Source: Chloroflexales bacterium (lineage in GTDB: Bacteria; Chloroflexota; Chloroflexia; Chloroflexales; Chloroflexaceae). From it: 9,141 nt of DNA. A program made the position numbers and the translations under genes. Where the stretch lies: the NCBI GenBank assembly GCA_013336035.1, contig JAAXUL010000259.1:1-9141 (forward strand). Reading direction: 5' to 3'. This document shows positions 1-6,324 of this stretch, in pieces (within the stretch, counting starts at the first letter, position 1; every line of letters starts with the position of its first letter). Under the pieces are notes generated by a model. That model searched no databases. It saw only the letters and a program-made list of their open reading frames with translations, and had not been told where the DNA came from.

Positions 1-61
1 ACGCGACATCCCTTCACGGAATAGCACCGCCGAACACAAGCGGCCCACTAGCACAGCAGCA

Positions 62-109
62 TCCCCGGGGCGCCATCAAGACCGCTAACGCGGTTGGGCG
101 CCCCGGGGA
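62..109. repeat. Strong GC-rich hairpin (13-bp perfect stem with nested inner stem)
   Basis: A 13-base arm at 62-74 (TCCCCGGGGCGCC) is exactly complementary to 97-109. Inside it, ACCGC (81-85) pairs with GCGGT (90-94) around a TAAC loop, giving a two-tier stem. No T-run follows on either strand, so it is not a classical rho-independent terminator. It could end transcription from the left or be a dispersed palindromic element. It sits just before the decayed coding remnant at about 119-365. Confidence 0.6.
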
Positions 110-118
110 CGTCATGAT

Positions 119-365
119 TCACATAGCCTTAGCGCCGAGCTCATCGGCATGTGCGACATGAGCTTCATACCGTTCTACATCAACCCGGCCGGCCTGCGCC
201 TGATCGGGCTCGACCTGGATGCTGTACACGGTCTTCTACACCCGTGACGCCAACGGTCGGCTGAGCGGCCTGGCCGCCGTGAGCCACACCAAGCCGGTCA
301 GCCTGCAAGGGCTCGTCGCTACGATCGAGCGCCTCTTAGGCACAGAGACAGCAGACCCACGCTAG
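119..365 (+). pseudogene. Possible frameshifted remnant of a gene of unknown function
   Basis: Two overlapping reading frames together look like one protein tail. The frame through 119-247 reads protein-like text including AELIGMCDMSFIPFYINPAG and LRLIGLDLD, then hits TGA at 245-247. A second frame, open from 204 to the TAG at 363-365, continues with YTVFYTRDANGRLSGLAAVS and ends IERLLGTETADPR. A single frameshift between about 210 and 225 would join them. The left part stops being protein-like near the hairpin at 62-109, so the N-terminus seems lost. I do not recognise the family. Codon choice resembles the genes to the right. A sequencing error is an alternative to true decay. Confidence 0.35.
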
Positions 366-699
366 CACAGCTCGCCGAAAGTCCGTGCCGAGCTCTGAGC
401 GACGACCACCGACCGTGGGCAGCTGCCGACGGCGGTCAGCGGTCGTCCGCCGCGCGCCGCGCCGCAGCCGGGGCGGGGCCAAATCGACCTCTTCCGTTCA
501 ACATGCACAATAGCGCAAAACGATTTTTGGATCTTATGACGTAGACAATTCAATAGATTTACATGGTTTGGACAAGAGATCTAATACGTTTTGAATTAGT
601 TCTTTCTCTCACCATTAATCATCTCTGCTGATAGACTGCAATTATATCGCTTAAAGCATGATGGTTAAGAGATCACAACCAAAAATCCCTGCTCAGGCA

Positions 700-728
700 T
701 TGTCAGCATGAGCGAACAATGGTATATT
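700..728 (+). promoter_or_regulatory. Candidate sigma70-type promoter reading toward nifH
   Basis: TTGTCA (700-705) and TATATT (723-728) are separated by exactly 17 bases, each matching 5 of 6 consensus positions. It lies at the right edge of the AT-rich island. Transcription would start near 735, giving an approximately 790-base leader before nifH unless a closer promoter exists. It is the best promoter-like match I found upstream of nifH. Assignment to nifH is inference. Confidence 0.4.
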
Positions 729-732
729 CTTC

Positions 733-957
733 ATGTACCCACTGACGGTAACACAACAGTGGCGAGAGATGGTAGAGGATGAGGAAGTGCTCTACCAGAA
801 CCGCCCACCTCGTGTCCAAGCGGACACCACAAAGACGTACCGTTCCGAGATTGTCCTCCCCTGCAGTGACGCAGCTACCCTGTCTGAGTACCAATCGCAA
901 TTAAGGTGTAGCGAAGCGGCAACGAGCCCTCGCATGGGCACGTTGCGGGCGCTGTGA
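733..957 (+). CDS. Doubtful small ORF, 74 aa, unknown
   Basis: An ATG at 733 opens 74 codons to a TGA at 955-957. It begins almost at the predicted transcription start of the promoter at 700-728, so it would have to be translated without a leader; no ribosome-binding site is possible or visible. The product is polar, with no recognisable motif, signal peptide or membrane segment. A perfect small hairpin lies inside it (812-817 with 822-827, loop AAGC). The last part runs into GC-rich repeat-like sequence. It may well be a chance frame in an untranslated leader. Confidence 0.15.
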   Translation: MYPLTVTQQWREMVEDEEVLYQNRPPRVQADTTKTYRSEIVLPCSDAATLSEYQSQLRCSEAATSPRMGTLRAL

Positions 958-1036
958 CACTGGCACTGTGACAGCGACGGCCCGGCTTTCCCCCGGGCGC
1001 CCCTTCCCCCACCAGACCTGACGCTCAGACAGCAGG

Positions 1037-1092
1037 AGGTCCCCACGCCGCTGGCACCGGCGGGGGGACCTGAGCAGCGGCGGCGTGAGCGC
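1037..1092. repeat. Hairpin-plus-tag repeat, copy 1
   Basis: A 14-bp stem with a single A/G mismatch (1037-1050 with 1058-1071) is followed directly by the 19-base tag GCAGCGGCGGCGTGAGCGC at 1074-1092. The same arrangement occurs again 118 bases downstream. No open reading frame explains it. Confidence 0.55.
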
Positions 1093-1158
1093 CGATGCGG
1101 TGACATGATAGCATATGTCCCCATCCCCGGCCTTACGTAGCCGTTTTCCCAACGGGAT

Positions 1159-1210
1159 GCCCCGCGCCGCTATAGCAGCGGCTGGGGCTTCGCAGCGGCG
1201 GCGTGAGCGC
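1159..1210. repeat. Hairpin-plus-tag repeat, copy 2
   Basis: GCCCC (1159-1163) pairs with GGGGC (1184-1188), and GCCGCT (1166-1171) pairs with AGCGGC (1177-1182) around an ATAGC loop. The identical 19-base tag seen in copy 1 follows at 1192-1210. The stem differs in sequence from copy 1 but keeps the fold, while the tag is unchanged. A further small stem (1141-1145 with 1151-1155) lies immediately to the left. Confidence 0.55.
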
Positions 1211-1462
1211 TGGTGCATGTCTCTGGTAAGACTGCGCGCATCTGCTCAGCCGCCCCCCACGAAGGGAGTGCGGCATTGCGTGTTTCCCCTGGGTACAACC
1301 ACAAGACGGCTGATCCGCCCCGTAGGGCTCCGCGTGGCCCAGTGAGCGAGAGCGACGAGTGGCGCCCATGTAGGGCCACCTCGCGCACGTAGGACAGGCC
1401 GCCCGAAGCGTGAGACCAGACTGCGTCGGCGAGCACTATGCCGGCGCGGCCCGGCGGTGCTG

Positions 1463-1482
1463 TGCCACGAAACCTCGTGGCA
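1463..1482 (+). promoter_or_regulatory. Perfect hairpin in the nifH leader
   Basis: TGCCACGA (1463-1470) and TCGTGGCA (1475-1482) form a perfect 8-bp stem with an AACC loop. It lies 45 bases before the nifH ATG and upstream of its ribosome-binding site. It could stabilise the 5' end of the nifH message or be a protein-binding dyad; the sequence does not decide between these. Confidence 0.45.
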
Positions 1483-1527
1483 GGCGGCCTCCGGCTTATG
1501 TAGTGAAGCATTTAGAGGAGCAAACCC

Positions 1528-2349
1528 ATGCGGCAAGTTGCATTTTACGGCAAGGGCGGAATCGGCAAGTCCACCACACAGCAAAACACTGCGGCCGCGC
1601 TAGCGTCAATGGGCAACAAGCTGATGGTCGTCGGCTGTGATCCCAAGGCCGACTGTACGCGCCTACTGTTGGGCGGCACCCGCCAGCCCTCGGTGCTCGA
1701 TACGCTGCGCGACATCGGCCCCGAGAGCGTAAAGCTGGACACCGTGCTGGTCAAGGGCTATGGCGACGTCAAGTGCGTCGAGTCGGGCGGCCCCGAGCCC
1801 GGCGTCGGCTGCGGCGGGCGCGGCGTGATCACGGCCATCCAGACCCTCGAGGCCCTGGGGGCCTACAAGGCCGACCTCGACTACGTCTTCTACGACGTGC
1901 TGGGCGATGTGGTCTGCGGCGGCTTCGCGATGCCCATCCGCGAGGGCTACGCCCAGGAGATCTACATCGTCTGCTCGGGCGAGTATATGGCCCTCTTCGC
2001 CGCCAATAATATCGCGAAGGGCATCAAGAAGTTCGGCGAGCGCGGCTACGCCCGCCTCGGCGGCCTGATCTGCAACTCGCGTATGGTCGAGAACGAGCGC
2101 GAGATGGTCGAGGAGTTCGCCAAGCGGATCAACACCAAGATGATCCACTTCGTGCCGCGCAGCAAGGACGTGCAGCGCGCCGAGATCAACCGCAAGACCG
2201 TGATCGACTTCGACCCCGAGCTGCCCCAGGCCAACGAGTACCGCAAGCTGGCGAATGAGATCAATGAGAACGAGGATTTCACCATCCCCACGCCGATCAG
2301 CCAGGACGAGCTCGAGGACCTGATGCGCGACTACGGGATCGTGGATTAG
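1528..2349 (+). CDS. nifH: Nitrogenase iron protein (dinitrogenase reductase) NifH
   Basis: NifH is a homodimeric ATPase that passes single electrons from its [4Fe-4S] cluster to the dinitrogenase component and also takes part in cofactor maturation. The 273-aa product has the P-loop GKGGIGKS at residues 8-15 and the CDPKADCTR switch segment starting at 37. The two cluster cysteines are Cys95 (in GVGCGGRGV) and Cys130 (in GDVVCGGFAMP). Arg98 occupies the arginine that DraT ADP-ribosylates in some species, although no draT/draG is in this window. Length is normal for the family. The ATG at 1528 is preceded by AGAGGAG at 1514-1520, a strong ribosome-binding site. It is the first gene of the operon and is followed by a hairpin before nifB, which would favour higher NifH levels. 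No PII-type nifI genes follow it, unlike in methanogen clusters. Confidence 0.98.
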   Translation: MRQVAFYGKGGIGKSTTQQNTAAALASMGNKLMVVGCDPKADCTRLLLGGTRQPSVLDTLRDIGPESVKLDTVLVKGYGDVKCVESGGPEPGVGCGGRGVITAIQTLEALGAYKADLDYVFYDVLGDVVCGGFAMPIREGYAQEIYIVCSGEYMALFAANNIAKGIKKFGERGYARLGGLICNSRMVENEREMVEEFAKRINTKMIHFVPRSKDVQRAEINRKTVIDFDPELPQANEYRKLANEINENEDFTIPTPISQDELEDLMRDYGIVD

Positions 2350-2356
2350 GGCGAAT

Positions 2357-2379
2357 GTGGGGGAACCTGGTTCCCCCAC
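2357..2379 (+). promoter_or_regulatory. Perfect 23-base hairpin between nifH and nifB
   Basis: GTGGGGGAACC (2357-2367) and GGTTCCCCCAC (2369-2379) are perfect complements around a single T, so in RNA about 10 bp would form with a 3-base loop. It starts 8 bases after the nifH stop. No T-run follows, so it probably acts as a partial terminator or as a 3' stabiliser of the nifH message rather than a full stop. It overlaps an in-frame GTG that could wrongly be taken as the nifB start. Confidence 0.65.
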
Positions 2380-2401
2380 ACCCCCCTCGCTGAGGTACTT
2401 A

Positions 2402-3340
2402 ATGGAAGCTCCAGCAACAAATGAGTGTCAGGGCAGCTGTATCCCGAAGGTCGATATCAGCACGCACCCCTGCTACAGCCCCACGGCCCACTTTCGCTTC
2501 GGGCGGATCCATGTCCCGGTTGCGCCACGCTGCAATATCCAGTGCAACTACTGCATCCGCAAGTTCGCCTGCCCGAACGAGAACCGGCCCGGGGTCACGA
2601 TGCGCGTGGTCTCGCCTGACGAGGCAATGCAGACAATCCGTCAGGCCGTCACCCGCGACCCGCGCCTAAAGGTGCTGGGCGTGGCCGGCCCGGGCGACGC
2701 CCTGGCCAATGACGCAACCCTGGCCACCTTCGAGCGGGCCAAAGAGGAGTTTCCACGGCTCACCCGCTGCATCTCGACCAACGGCCTGCTCTTGCCAGAC
2801 CGCATCGAGGCGATCGACCGGGCCGGAATCACGACGCTGACGGTCACGATCAACGCCGTGGACCCGGCGATCGGCGAGCAGATCTACTCGCATGTGCGCT
2901 ACCAGGGCAAGACCTATCGCGGCCGCGAGGCCTTCGAGCTGCTAAACCGCAACCAGATGGAAGGCCTGCGCGAGGCCTCGTACCGCGGGATGCTGGTCAA
3001 GGTCAACTCGGTGCTCATCCCGGGCGTCAACGACCGACACCTGATCGAGGTCGCCCGCGTAGTGAAGGACCACGGGGCCTTCATTATGAATATCATCCCG
3101 ATGCTGCCCCTGGCGAAGTTCGCCCACCTCCAGGAGCCGACGGTCGAGATGGTCAACAAGGTGCGCAACGAGTGCGCCCAGGTCATCGAGCAGTTCCGCA
3201 ACTGCCAGCGCTGCCGCGCCGACGCCATCGGCGTGCCCGGCGAGGATGGCTGCGGCAGCGAGCCCGAGAAGGTCTGCGTGCCGAAGTTCCTCACCCAGCG
3301 CAAGGCCGAGCGCACAGAGCCGGGCGTAGCCGCCGATTAA
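2402..3340 (+). CDS. nifB: Nitrogenase cofactor biosynthesis radical SAM protein NifB (short form)
   Basis: NifB fuses two [4Fe-4S] clusters and inserts a SAM-derived carbide to make NifB-co, the shared precursor of all nitrogenase cofactors. The radical SAM motif CNIQCNYC lies at residues 44-51 (Cys44, Cys48, Cys51), preceded by the typical HPCYSPTAHFRFGRIHVPVA. The C-terminal segment CQRCRADAIGVPGEDGC is also NifB-like. At 312 aa it has no NifX/NafY-like C-terminal domain, in contrast to proteobacterial NifB of about 500 aa. The frame is open from a GTG at 2357, but that start lies inside the intergenic hairpin. The ATG at 2402 has GAGG at 2392-2395 six bases upstream and begins MEAPATNECQGSC, so I chose it. 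Its place between nifH and nifD is characteristic of Chloroflexota nif clusters. Confidence 0.95.
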   Translation: MEAPATNECQGSCIPKVDISTHPCYSPTAHFRFGRIHVPVAPRCNIQCNYCIRKFACPNENRPGVTMRVVSPDEAMQTIRQAVTRDPRLKVLGVAGPGDALANDATLATFERAKEEFPRLTRCISTNGLLLPDRIEAIDRAGITTLTVTINAVDPAIGEQIYSHVRYQGKTYRGREAFELLNRNQMEGLREASYRGMLVKVNSVLIPGVNDRHLIEVARVVKDHGAFIMNIIPMLPLAKFAHLQEPTVEMVNKVRNECAQVIEQFRNCQRCRADAIGVPGEDGCGSEPEKVCVPKFLTQRKAERTEPGVAAD

Positions 3341-3354
3341 TTGAGGAGAGACCC

Positions 3355-4782
3355 ATGGAGCTCAAGTGTAACGAGACCCTCCCCGAGCGCGCGCTCCATA
3401 TCGCGCTGAAGGAGGAGGGCGGGAAATGCAAACGCGGCGACGGTGCTGGCTGCTTTATTTCTAGCAACTCGGCCACCACCCCGGGCGACATGACCGAGCG
3501 CGGCTGCACTTACGCCGGCTGTCGCGGCGTGGTGGGCGGCCCGGTCAAAGACGCCATCCAGCTGACCCACGGGCCGATCGGCTGCGCCTTCTTCTCGTGG
3601 GGCTACCGGCCCCACCTGGCCGATACCGACTTCCACATGAAGTACACCTTCGTGTCGGATATGAACGAGACCAATATCGTCTTCGGCGGCGAGAAGAAGC
3701 TGCTCCAGTCGATCATCGAGGCCAGCCGCGAGTTCCCCGAGGCCAAGGCGGTCTTTGTCTACAACACCTGCTCGACGGCCCTGATCGGCGATGACGGCCG
3801 CGATGTGGCCAAGCAGGCCCAGGAGATAATCGGCAAGCCCGTGGTCTTCTTCGAGTGCGAGGGCTTCAAGGGCGTCAGCCAGTCGGCGGGCCACCACGTC
3901 GGCAACGAGACGATCTTCCGCCATCTGGTCGGGTCGGTCGAGCCCGAGGGCGACTTCAGCCGGACGATCAATATCGTCGGCGACTACAACATCAAGAACG
4001 ACATCCGCACCTTCGAGTACCTCTTCGAGGCGATTGGGCTGAGGATCCTCACCCGCTTCACCGGCAACGTCTCGGTGGACGACCTGCAGATCATGCACAA
4101 AGCCTCGCTCAACGTAGTTCACTGTCAGCGCTCGGCCACGTACATCGCCGACATGATGAAGGACAAGTACGGCACGCCCTCGATCAACGTGACCCTCTGG
4201 GGCATGAAGCATATGGCCCAGGCGCTGCGCGACACGGCGGCCGTCTTCGGCCTTGAGGCCGAGGCCGAGCTGGTGATCGAGCGCGAGCTGGCCAAGATCC
4301 AGCCCAAGATCGAGTACTTCCGCCAGCGCCTGACCGGCAAGAAGGTCTTCATCTACCAGGGCGGGCCGCGCACCTGGCACTGGATCGAGCTGCTGCGCGA
4401 GCTGGGCATGGAGACGCAGACCGCCGCCACCACCTTCGGCCACGAGGACGACTACGAGAAGATCTTCGAGCAGCTCGACGAGGGCTCGATGATGATCGAC
4501 AACCCCAACGTGCCCGAGCTCGAGGAGATCCTGACCAAGCGCCGCCCCGACCTGTTCATCTCGGGCAACAAAGAGAAGTACCTGGCCTACAAGCTGGGCG
4601 TGCCCTTCGTCAATGGCCACACCTACGATACAGGCCCCTACGCCGGCTTCGTGGGCATGGTCAACTTCGCCCGCGACATCGACAAGGCCCTGCACGCCCC
4701 GGTCTGGCAGACCCTGAAGAGCCGGGCCAGGCCCGCGCCCGCTGCCCACCACTCGGCGCATGGCTTCGAGGAGGTACTGTAA
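3355..4782 (+). CDS. nifD: Nitrogenase catalytic component alpha subunit NifD (divergent, Mo/alternative hybrid)
   Basis: This is the alpha chain of dinitrogenase, carrying the active-site cofactor. The 475-aa product keeps the P-cluster cysteines Cys51 (RGCTYAG), Cys77 (GPIGCAFF) and Cys139 (YNTCSTALIGDD). The cofactor ligands Cys257 (VVHCQRSA) and His422 (NGHTYDTGPY) are present, as are Gln176 and His180, equivalent to A. vinelandii Gln191 and His195. Several segments look like AnfD/VnfD rather than Mo-NifD: TCSTALIGDD, KGVSQSAGHH, and GGPRTWHW (337-343) where Mo enzymes have GGLRPRH. Arg339, matching Mo-type Arg359, is nevertheless retained, and SGNKEKY is Mo-like. It therefore fits the uncharacterised Chloroflexota nitrogenase lineage. 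The ATG at 3355 follows GAGGAGAG at 3343-3350; upstream in-frame starts lie inside nifB. The stop overlaps the nifK start as TAATG, leaving no room for a delta-subunit gene. The metal used cannot be read from the sequence. Confidence 0.95.
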   Translation: MELKCNETLPERALHIALKEEGGKCKRGDGAGCFISSNSATTPGDMTERGCTYAGCRGVVGGPVKDAIQLTHGPIGCAFFSWGYRPHLADTDFHMKYTFVSDMNETNIVFGGEKKLLQSIIEASREFPEAKAVFVYNTCSTALIGDDGRDVAKQAQEIIGKPVVFFECEGFKGVSQSAGHHVGNETIFRHLVGSVEPEGDFSRTINIVGDYNIKNDIRTFEYLFEAIGLRILTRFTGNVSVDDLQIMHKASLNVVHCQRSATYIADMMKDKYGTPSINVTLWGMKHMAQALRDTAAVFGLEAEAELVIERELAKIQPKIEYFRQRLTGKKVFIYQGGPRTWHWIELLRELGMETQTAATTFGHEDDYEKIFEQLDEGSMMIDNPNVPELEEILTKRRPDLFISGNKEKYLAYKLGVPFVNGHTYDTGPYAGFVGMVNFARDIDKALHAPVWQTLKSRARPAPAAHHSAHGFEEVL

Positions 4783-6239
4783 TGAGCTGTGTGGTTAAAC
4801 AGGACCGGGCGGTCGCGATCAACCCGACCCGCTCGTGCGCCCCGATCGGGGCCATGCTCGCCAACTACGGCATCCACGGGGCGATCACGATCAACCACGG
4901 CTCGCAGGGCTGCGCGACCTACCCGCGCCACCAGATGGCCCGCCACTTCCGCGAGCCCGTCGAGGTCGCCACCACCTCGCTGACCGAGAAAACCACCGTC
5001 TACGGCGGCAAGGGCAACCTGCTCACGGCGCTGAAGAATATCGTCGATCGCTTCAATCCGACCATGATCATGGTCTGCTCGACCTGCCTCTCAGAGACGA
5101 TCGGCGACGACATCCCCGGCACGATCGACGAATTCCAGGAGAAGCACCCCGAGATCACCATCCCGATCCTCTCGGTGAAGACGCCCTCGTACGTCGGCAA
5201 CCATATCACCGGCTTCGACAACTTCCTCAAGGAGATCGCCAATACGCTGCCCGACCGGCGCAAGAAGAAGGGCGAGACCAACGGCAAGATCAACATCATC
5301 CCCGGCTGGGTCAACCCGGGCGACATCCGCGAGCTGAAGCACATCGTGCGCGAGATGGGCCTGCACGGCCTCTGGCTCACCGACTACTCCGAGACGCTGG
5401 ACGGCGGCTACTACGAGCCGCGCCCCCACTTCGCCCGCGGCGGCACCACCGTCGAAGAGCTGCGCAGCTCCTCCAAGTCCCTGGCGACCGTAGCCCTCCA
5501 GCGCCTCATCGGCGGCGAGGCGGCCCACATCTACGAGCGGCGCTACGGCGTCCCCGCCCACGTGCTGACCATGCCGATCGGGCTGGCCAACACCGACGCT
5601 TTCGTCGAGACGCTGACCGAGATCACCGACCACACCCTGCCCGAGGCCCTACAGGTCGAGCGGGCGCGCCTGCTCGACGCCCTGGTGGACACGCACATGT
5701 TCACCACCGGCCTGCGCGTGGCGCTCTACGGCGACCCCGACACGCTCGAGGGCCTGGTGGGCCTGATCGCCGAGATGGGCATGACCCCGGCCTACGTGCT
5801 CACCGCCTCCGAGAATGGTCCCTGGGGCGAGCGCATGGTCGAGCTGACCCAGGAGCTAGGGGTCGAGAGCGAGATCATCCTCAAGGGCGACCTGCACGAG
5901 CTGCACAAGCGCATCAAGGCCAAGCCGGTCGATCTGCTGATCGGCCACTCGAAGGGCAAGTTCATCTCCGACGCCGAGAAGATCCCGCTCATCCGCATGG
6001 GCTTCCCGGTCGAGGACCGCTTCGGCTACCACCGGCGCTCGGTGGTCGGCTACAACGGCGCCATCTCGCTCGTCGACGAGATCACCAACGTGGTCTTCGA
6101 GCGCAAGGCGACCTCGGTGGTGAGCAACACCCTGGTCGAGCTGGGCGTCGAGGGGCCGACCAGCGCCCCGATCAGCCTCAGCTTCAGTAACGGGAACGGG
6201 AACGGGAACGGGAACGGGAACGGGAACGGAAAGCACTAG
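4782..6239 (+). CDS. nifK: Nitrogenase catalytic component beta subunit NifK (short N-terminus, Asn-Gly repeat tail)
   Basis: This is the beta chain of dinitrogenase, sharing the P-cluster with NifD. P-cluster cysteines are Cys19 (NPTRSCAPIGA), Cys44 (SQGCATYPRH) and Cys102 (CSTCLSETIGDD). Only 18 residues precede the first ligand, against about 70 in A. vinelandii NifK. The start MSCVVKQ, the segment GWVNPGD (175-181) and IGHSKGKFIS (387-396) resemble AnfK/VnfK as I remember them. The body ends near residue 440; the tail finishes with seven Asn-Gly pairs (470-483) then Lys-His. That tail is encoded by an AACGGG hexamer array and is unlike any NifK C-terminus I know. In other nitrogenases the beta C-terminus is well ordered, so this extension is probably a flexible addition. 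Translation is coupled to nifD through a one-base TAATG overlap, with GAGG at 4770-4773 as ribosome-binding site. Confidence 0.95.
   Translation: MSCVVKQDRAVAINPTRSCAPIGAMLANYGIHGAITINHGSQGCATYPRHQMARHFREPVEVATTSLTEKTTVYGGKGNLLTALKNIVDRFNPTMIMVCSTCLSETIGDDIPGTIDEFQEKHPEITIPILSVKTPSYVGNHITGFDNFLKEIANTLPDRRKKKGETNGKINIIPGWVNPGDIRELKHIVREMGLHGLWLTDYSETLDGGYYEPRPHFARGGTTVEELRSSSKSLATVALQRLIGGEAAHIYERRYGVPAHVLTMPIGLANTDAFVETLTEITDHTLPEALQVERARLLDALVDTHMFTTGLRVALYGDPDTLEGLVGLIAEMGMTPAYVLTASENGPWGERMVELTQELGVESEIILKGDLHELHKRIKAKPVDLLIGHSKGKFISDAEKIPLIRMGFPVEDRFGYHRRSVVGYNGAISLVDEITNVVFERKATSVVSNTLVELGVEGPTSAPISLSFSNGNGNGNGNGNGNGKH
6189..6230 (+). repeat. AACGGG hexamer microsatellite inside nifK
   Basis: Six perfect AACGGG copies (6189-6224) followed by AACGGA encode Asn-Gly seven times. 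Glycine in the rest of nifK is mostly GGC, whereas all but the last copy here use GGG, which suggests growth by replication slippage rather than codon-by-codon selection. A six-base unit preserves the frame on gain or loss of copies, so length may differ among strains. Confidence 0.9.
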
Positions 6240-6246
6240 GACAAAA

Positions 6247-6300
6247 GATGAAGGATGAAGGATGAAGGATGAAGCCGTGATAGGGCTCCATCCTTCATCC
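6247..6300. repeat. GATGAAG heptamer repeat (4 copies) with strong hairpin after nifK
   Basis: Four exact GATGAAG copies occupy 6247-6274. The last copies pair with an inverted copy downstream: GGATGAAGGAT (6260-6270) with ATCCTTCATCC (6290-6300), extended inward by AGCC (6273-6276) with GGCT (6284-6287). The result is a long hairpin with a small loop and no T-run after it. It lies between the nifK stop and the next ribosome-binding site and may protect the 3' end of the nif message or reduce read-through. Heptamer tandem repeats of this sort are common dispersed elements in filamentous phototrophs, so it may be a family present elsewhere in the genome. Confidence 0.75.
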
Positions 6301-6324
6301 CTAAAGACCGAGGAGGCAAGCTGT

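Larger units (their letters stand above)
366..1527. other. Long intergenic stretch before nifH without a convincing gene
   Basis: About 1.16 kb between the remnant and nifH. At 401-447 there is a large imperfect hairpin (GACGACC at 401-407 with GGTCGTC at 441-447, and a GGCAGCTGCC palindrome at its tip). About 495-735 is clearly AT-rich compared with everything around it and ends in a promoter-like pair. After about 940 the sequence is very GC-rich and carries the direct repeat CTGTGACA (952-959 and 966-973), the two hairpin-repeat units (1037-1092 and 1159-1210), and a leader hairpin at 1463-1482. Open frames here on both strands lack ribosome-binding sites and recognisable protein features. 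I saw no sigma54-type TGGC-N9-TGC promoter or NifA site. Confidence 0.5.

Noticed and set aside
952..973. CTGTGACA direct repeat as a NifA or CRP site
   Set aside because: Spacing does not fit the NifA TGT-N10-ACA pattern, and the copies are direct rather than inverted as a CRP site requires.
1115..1345. Open frames of 70-110 codons on both strands between 792 and 1640
   Set aside because: They overlap one another in GC-rich repeat-containing sequence, lack ribosome-binding sites and read as Arg/Pro/Ala-rich text.
1663..2379. A 238-codon minus-strand frame across nifH
   Set aside because: Antisense shadow of nifH with biased composition and no recognisable motif.
3172..3354. Upstream extension of nifD into nifB
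   Set aside because: The in-frame ATG at 3172 lies inside nifB and gives Arg-rich text; the ATG at 3355 has a strong ribosome-binding site and matches the family N-terminus.
3337..4761. A 474-codon open frame on the minus strand across nifD
   Set aside because: It mirrors nifD codon bias (G/C in third positions suppresses stops), has a low-complexity Val/Leu/Asp/Gly/Ala product and no ribosome-binding site.
4835..6190. A 451-codon plus-strand frame overlapping nifK
   Set aside because: It is an out-of-frame reading of nifK, producing Arg/Pro/His-rich text with no domain; nifK itself is unmistakable.
6189..6300. The hexamer and heptamer repeats as a CRISPR array
   Set aside because: The units are 6-7 bases with no spacers, so they are simple tandem repeats.
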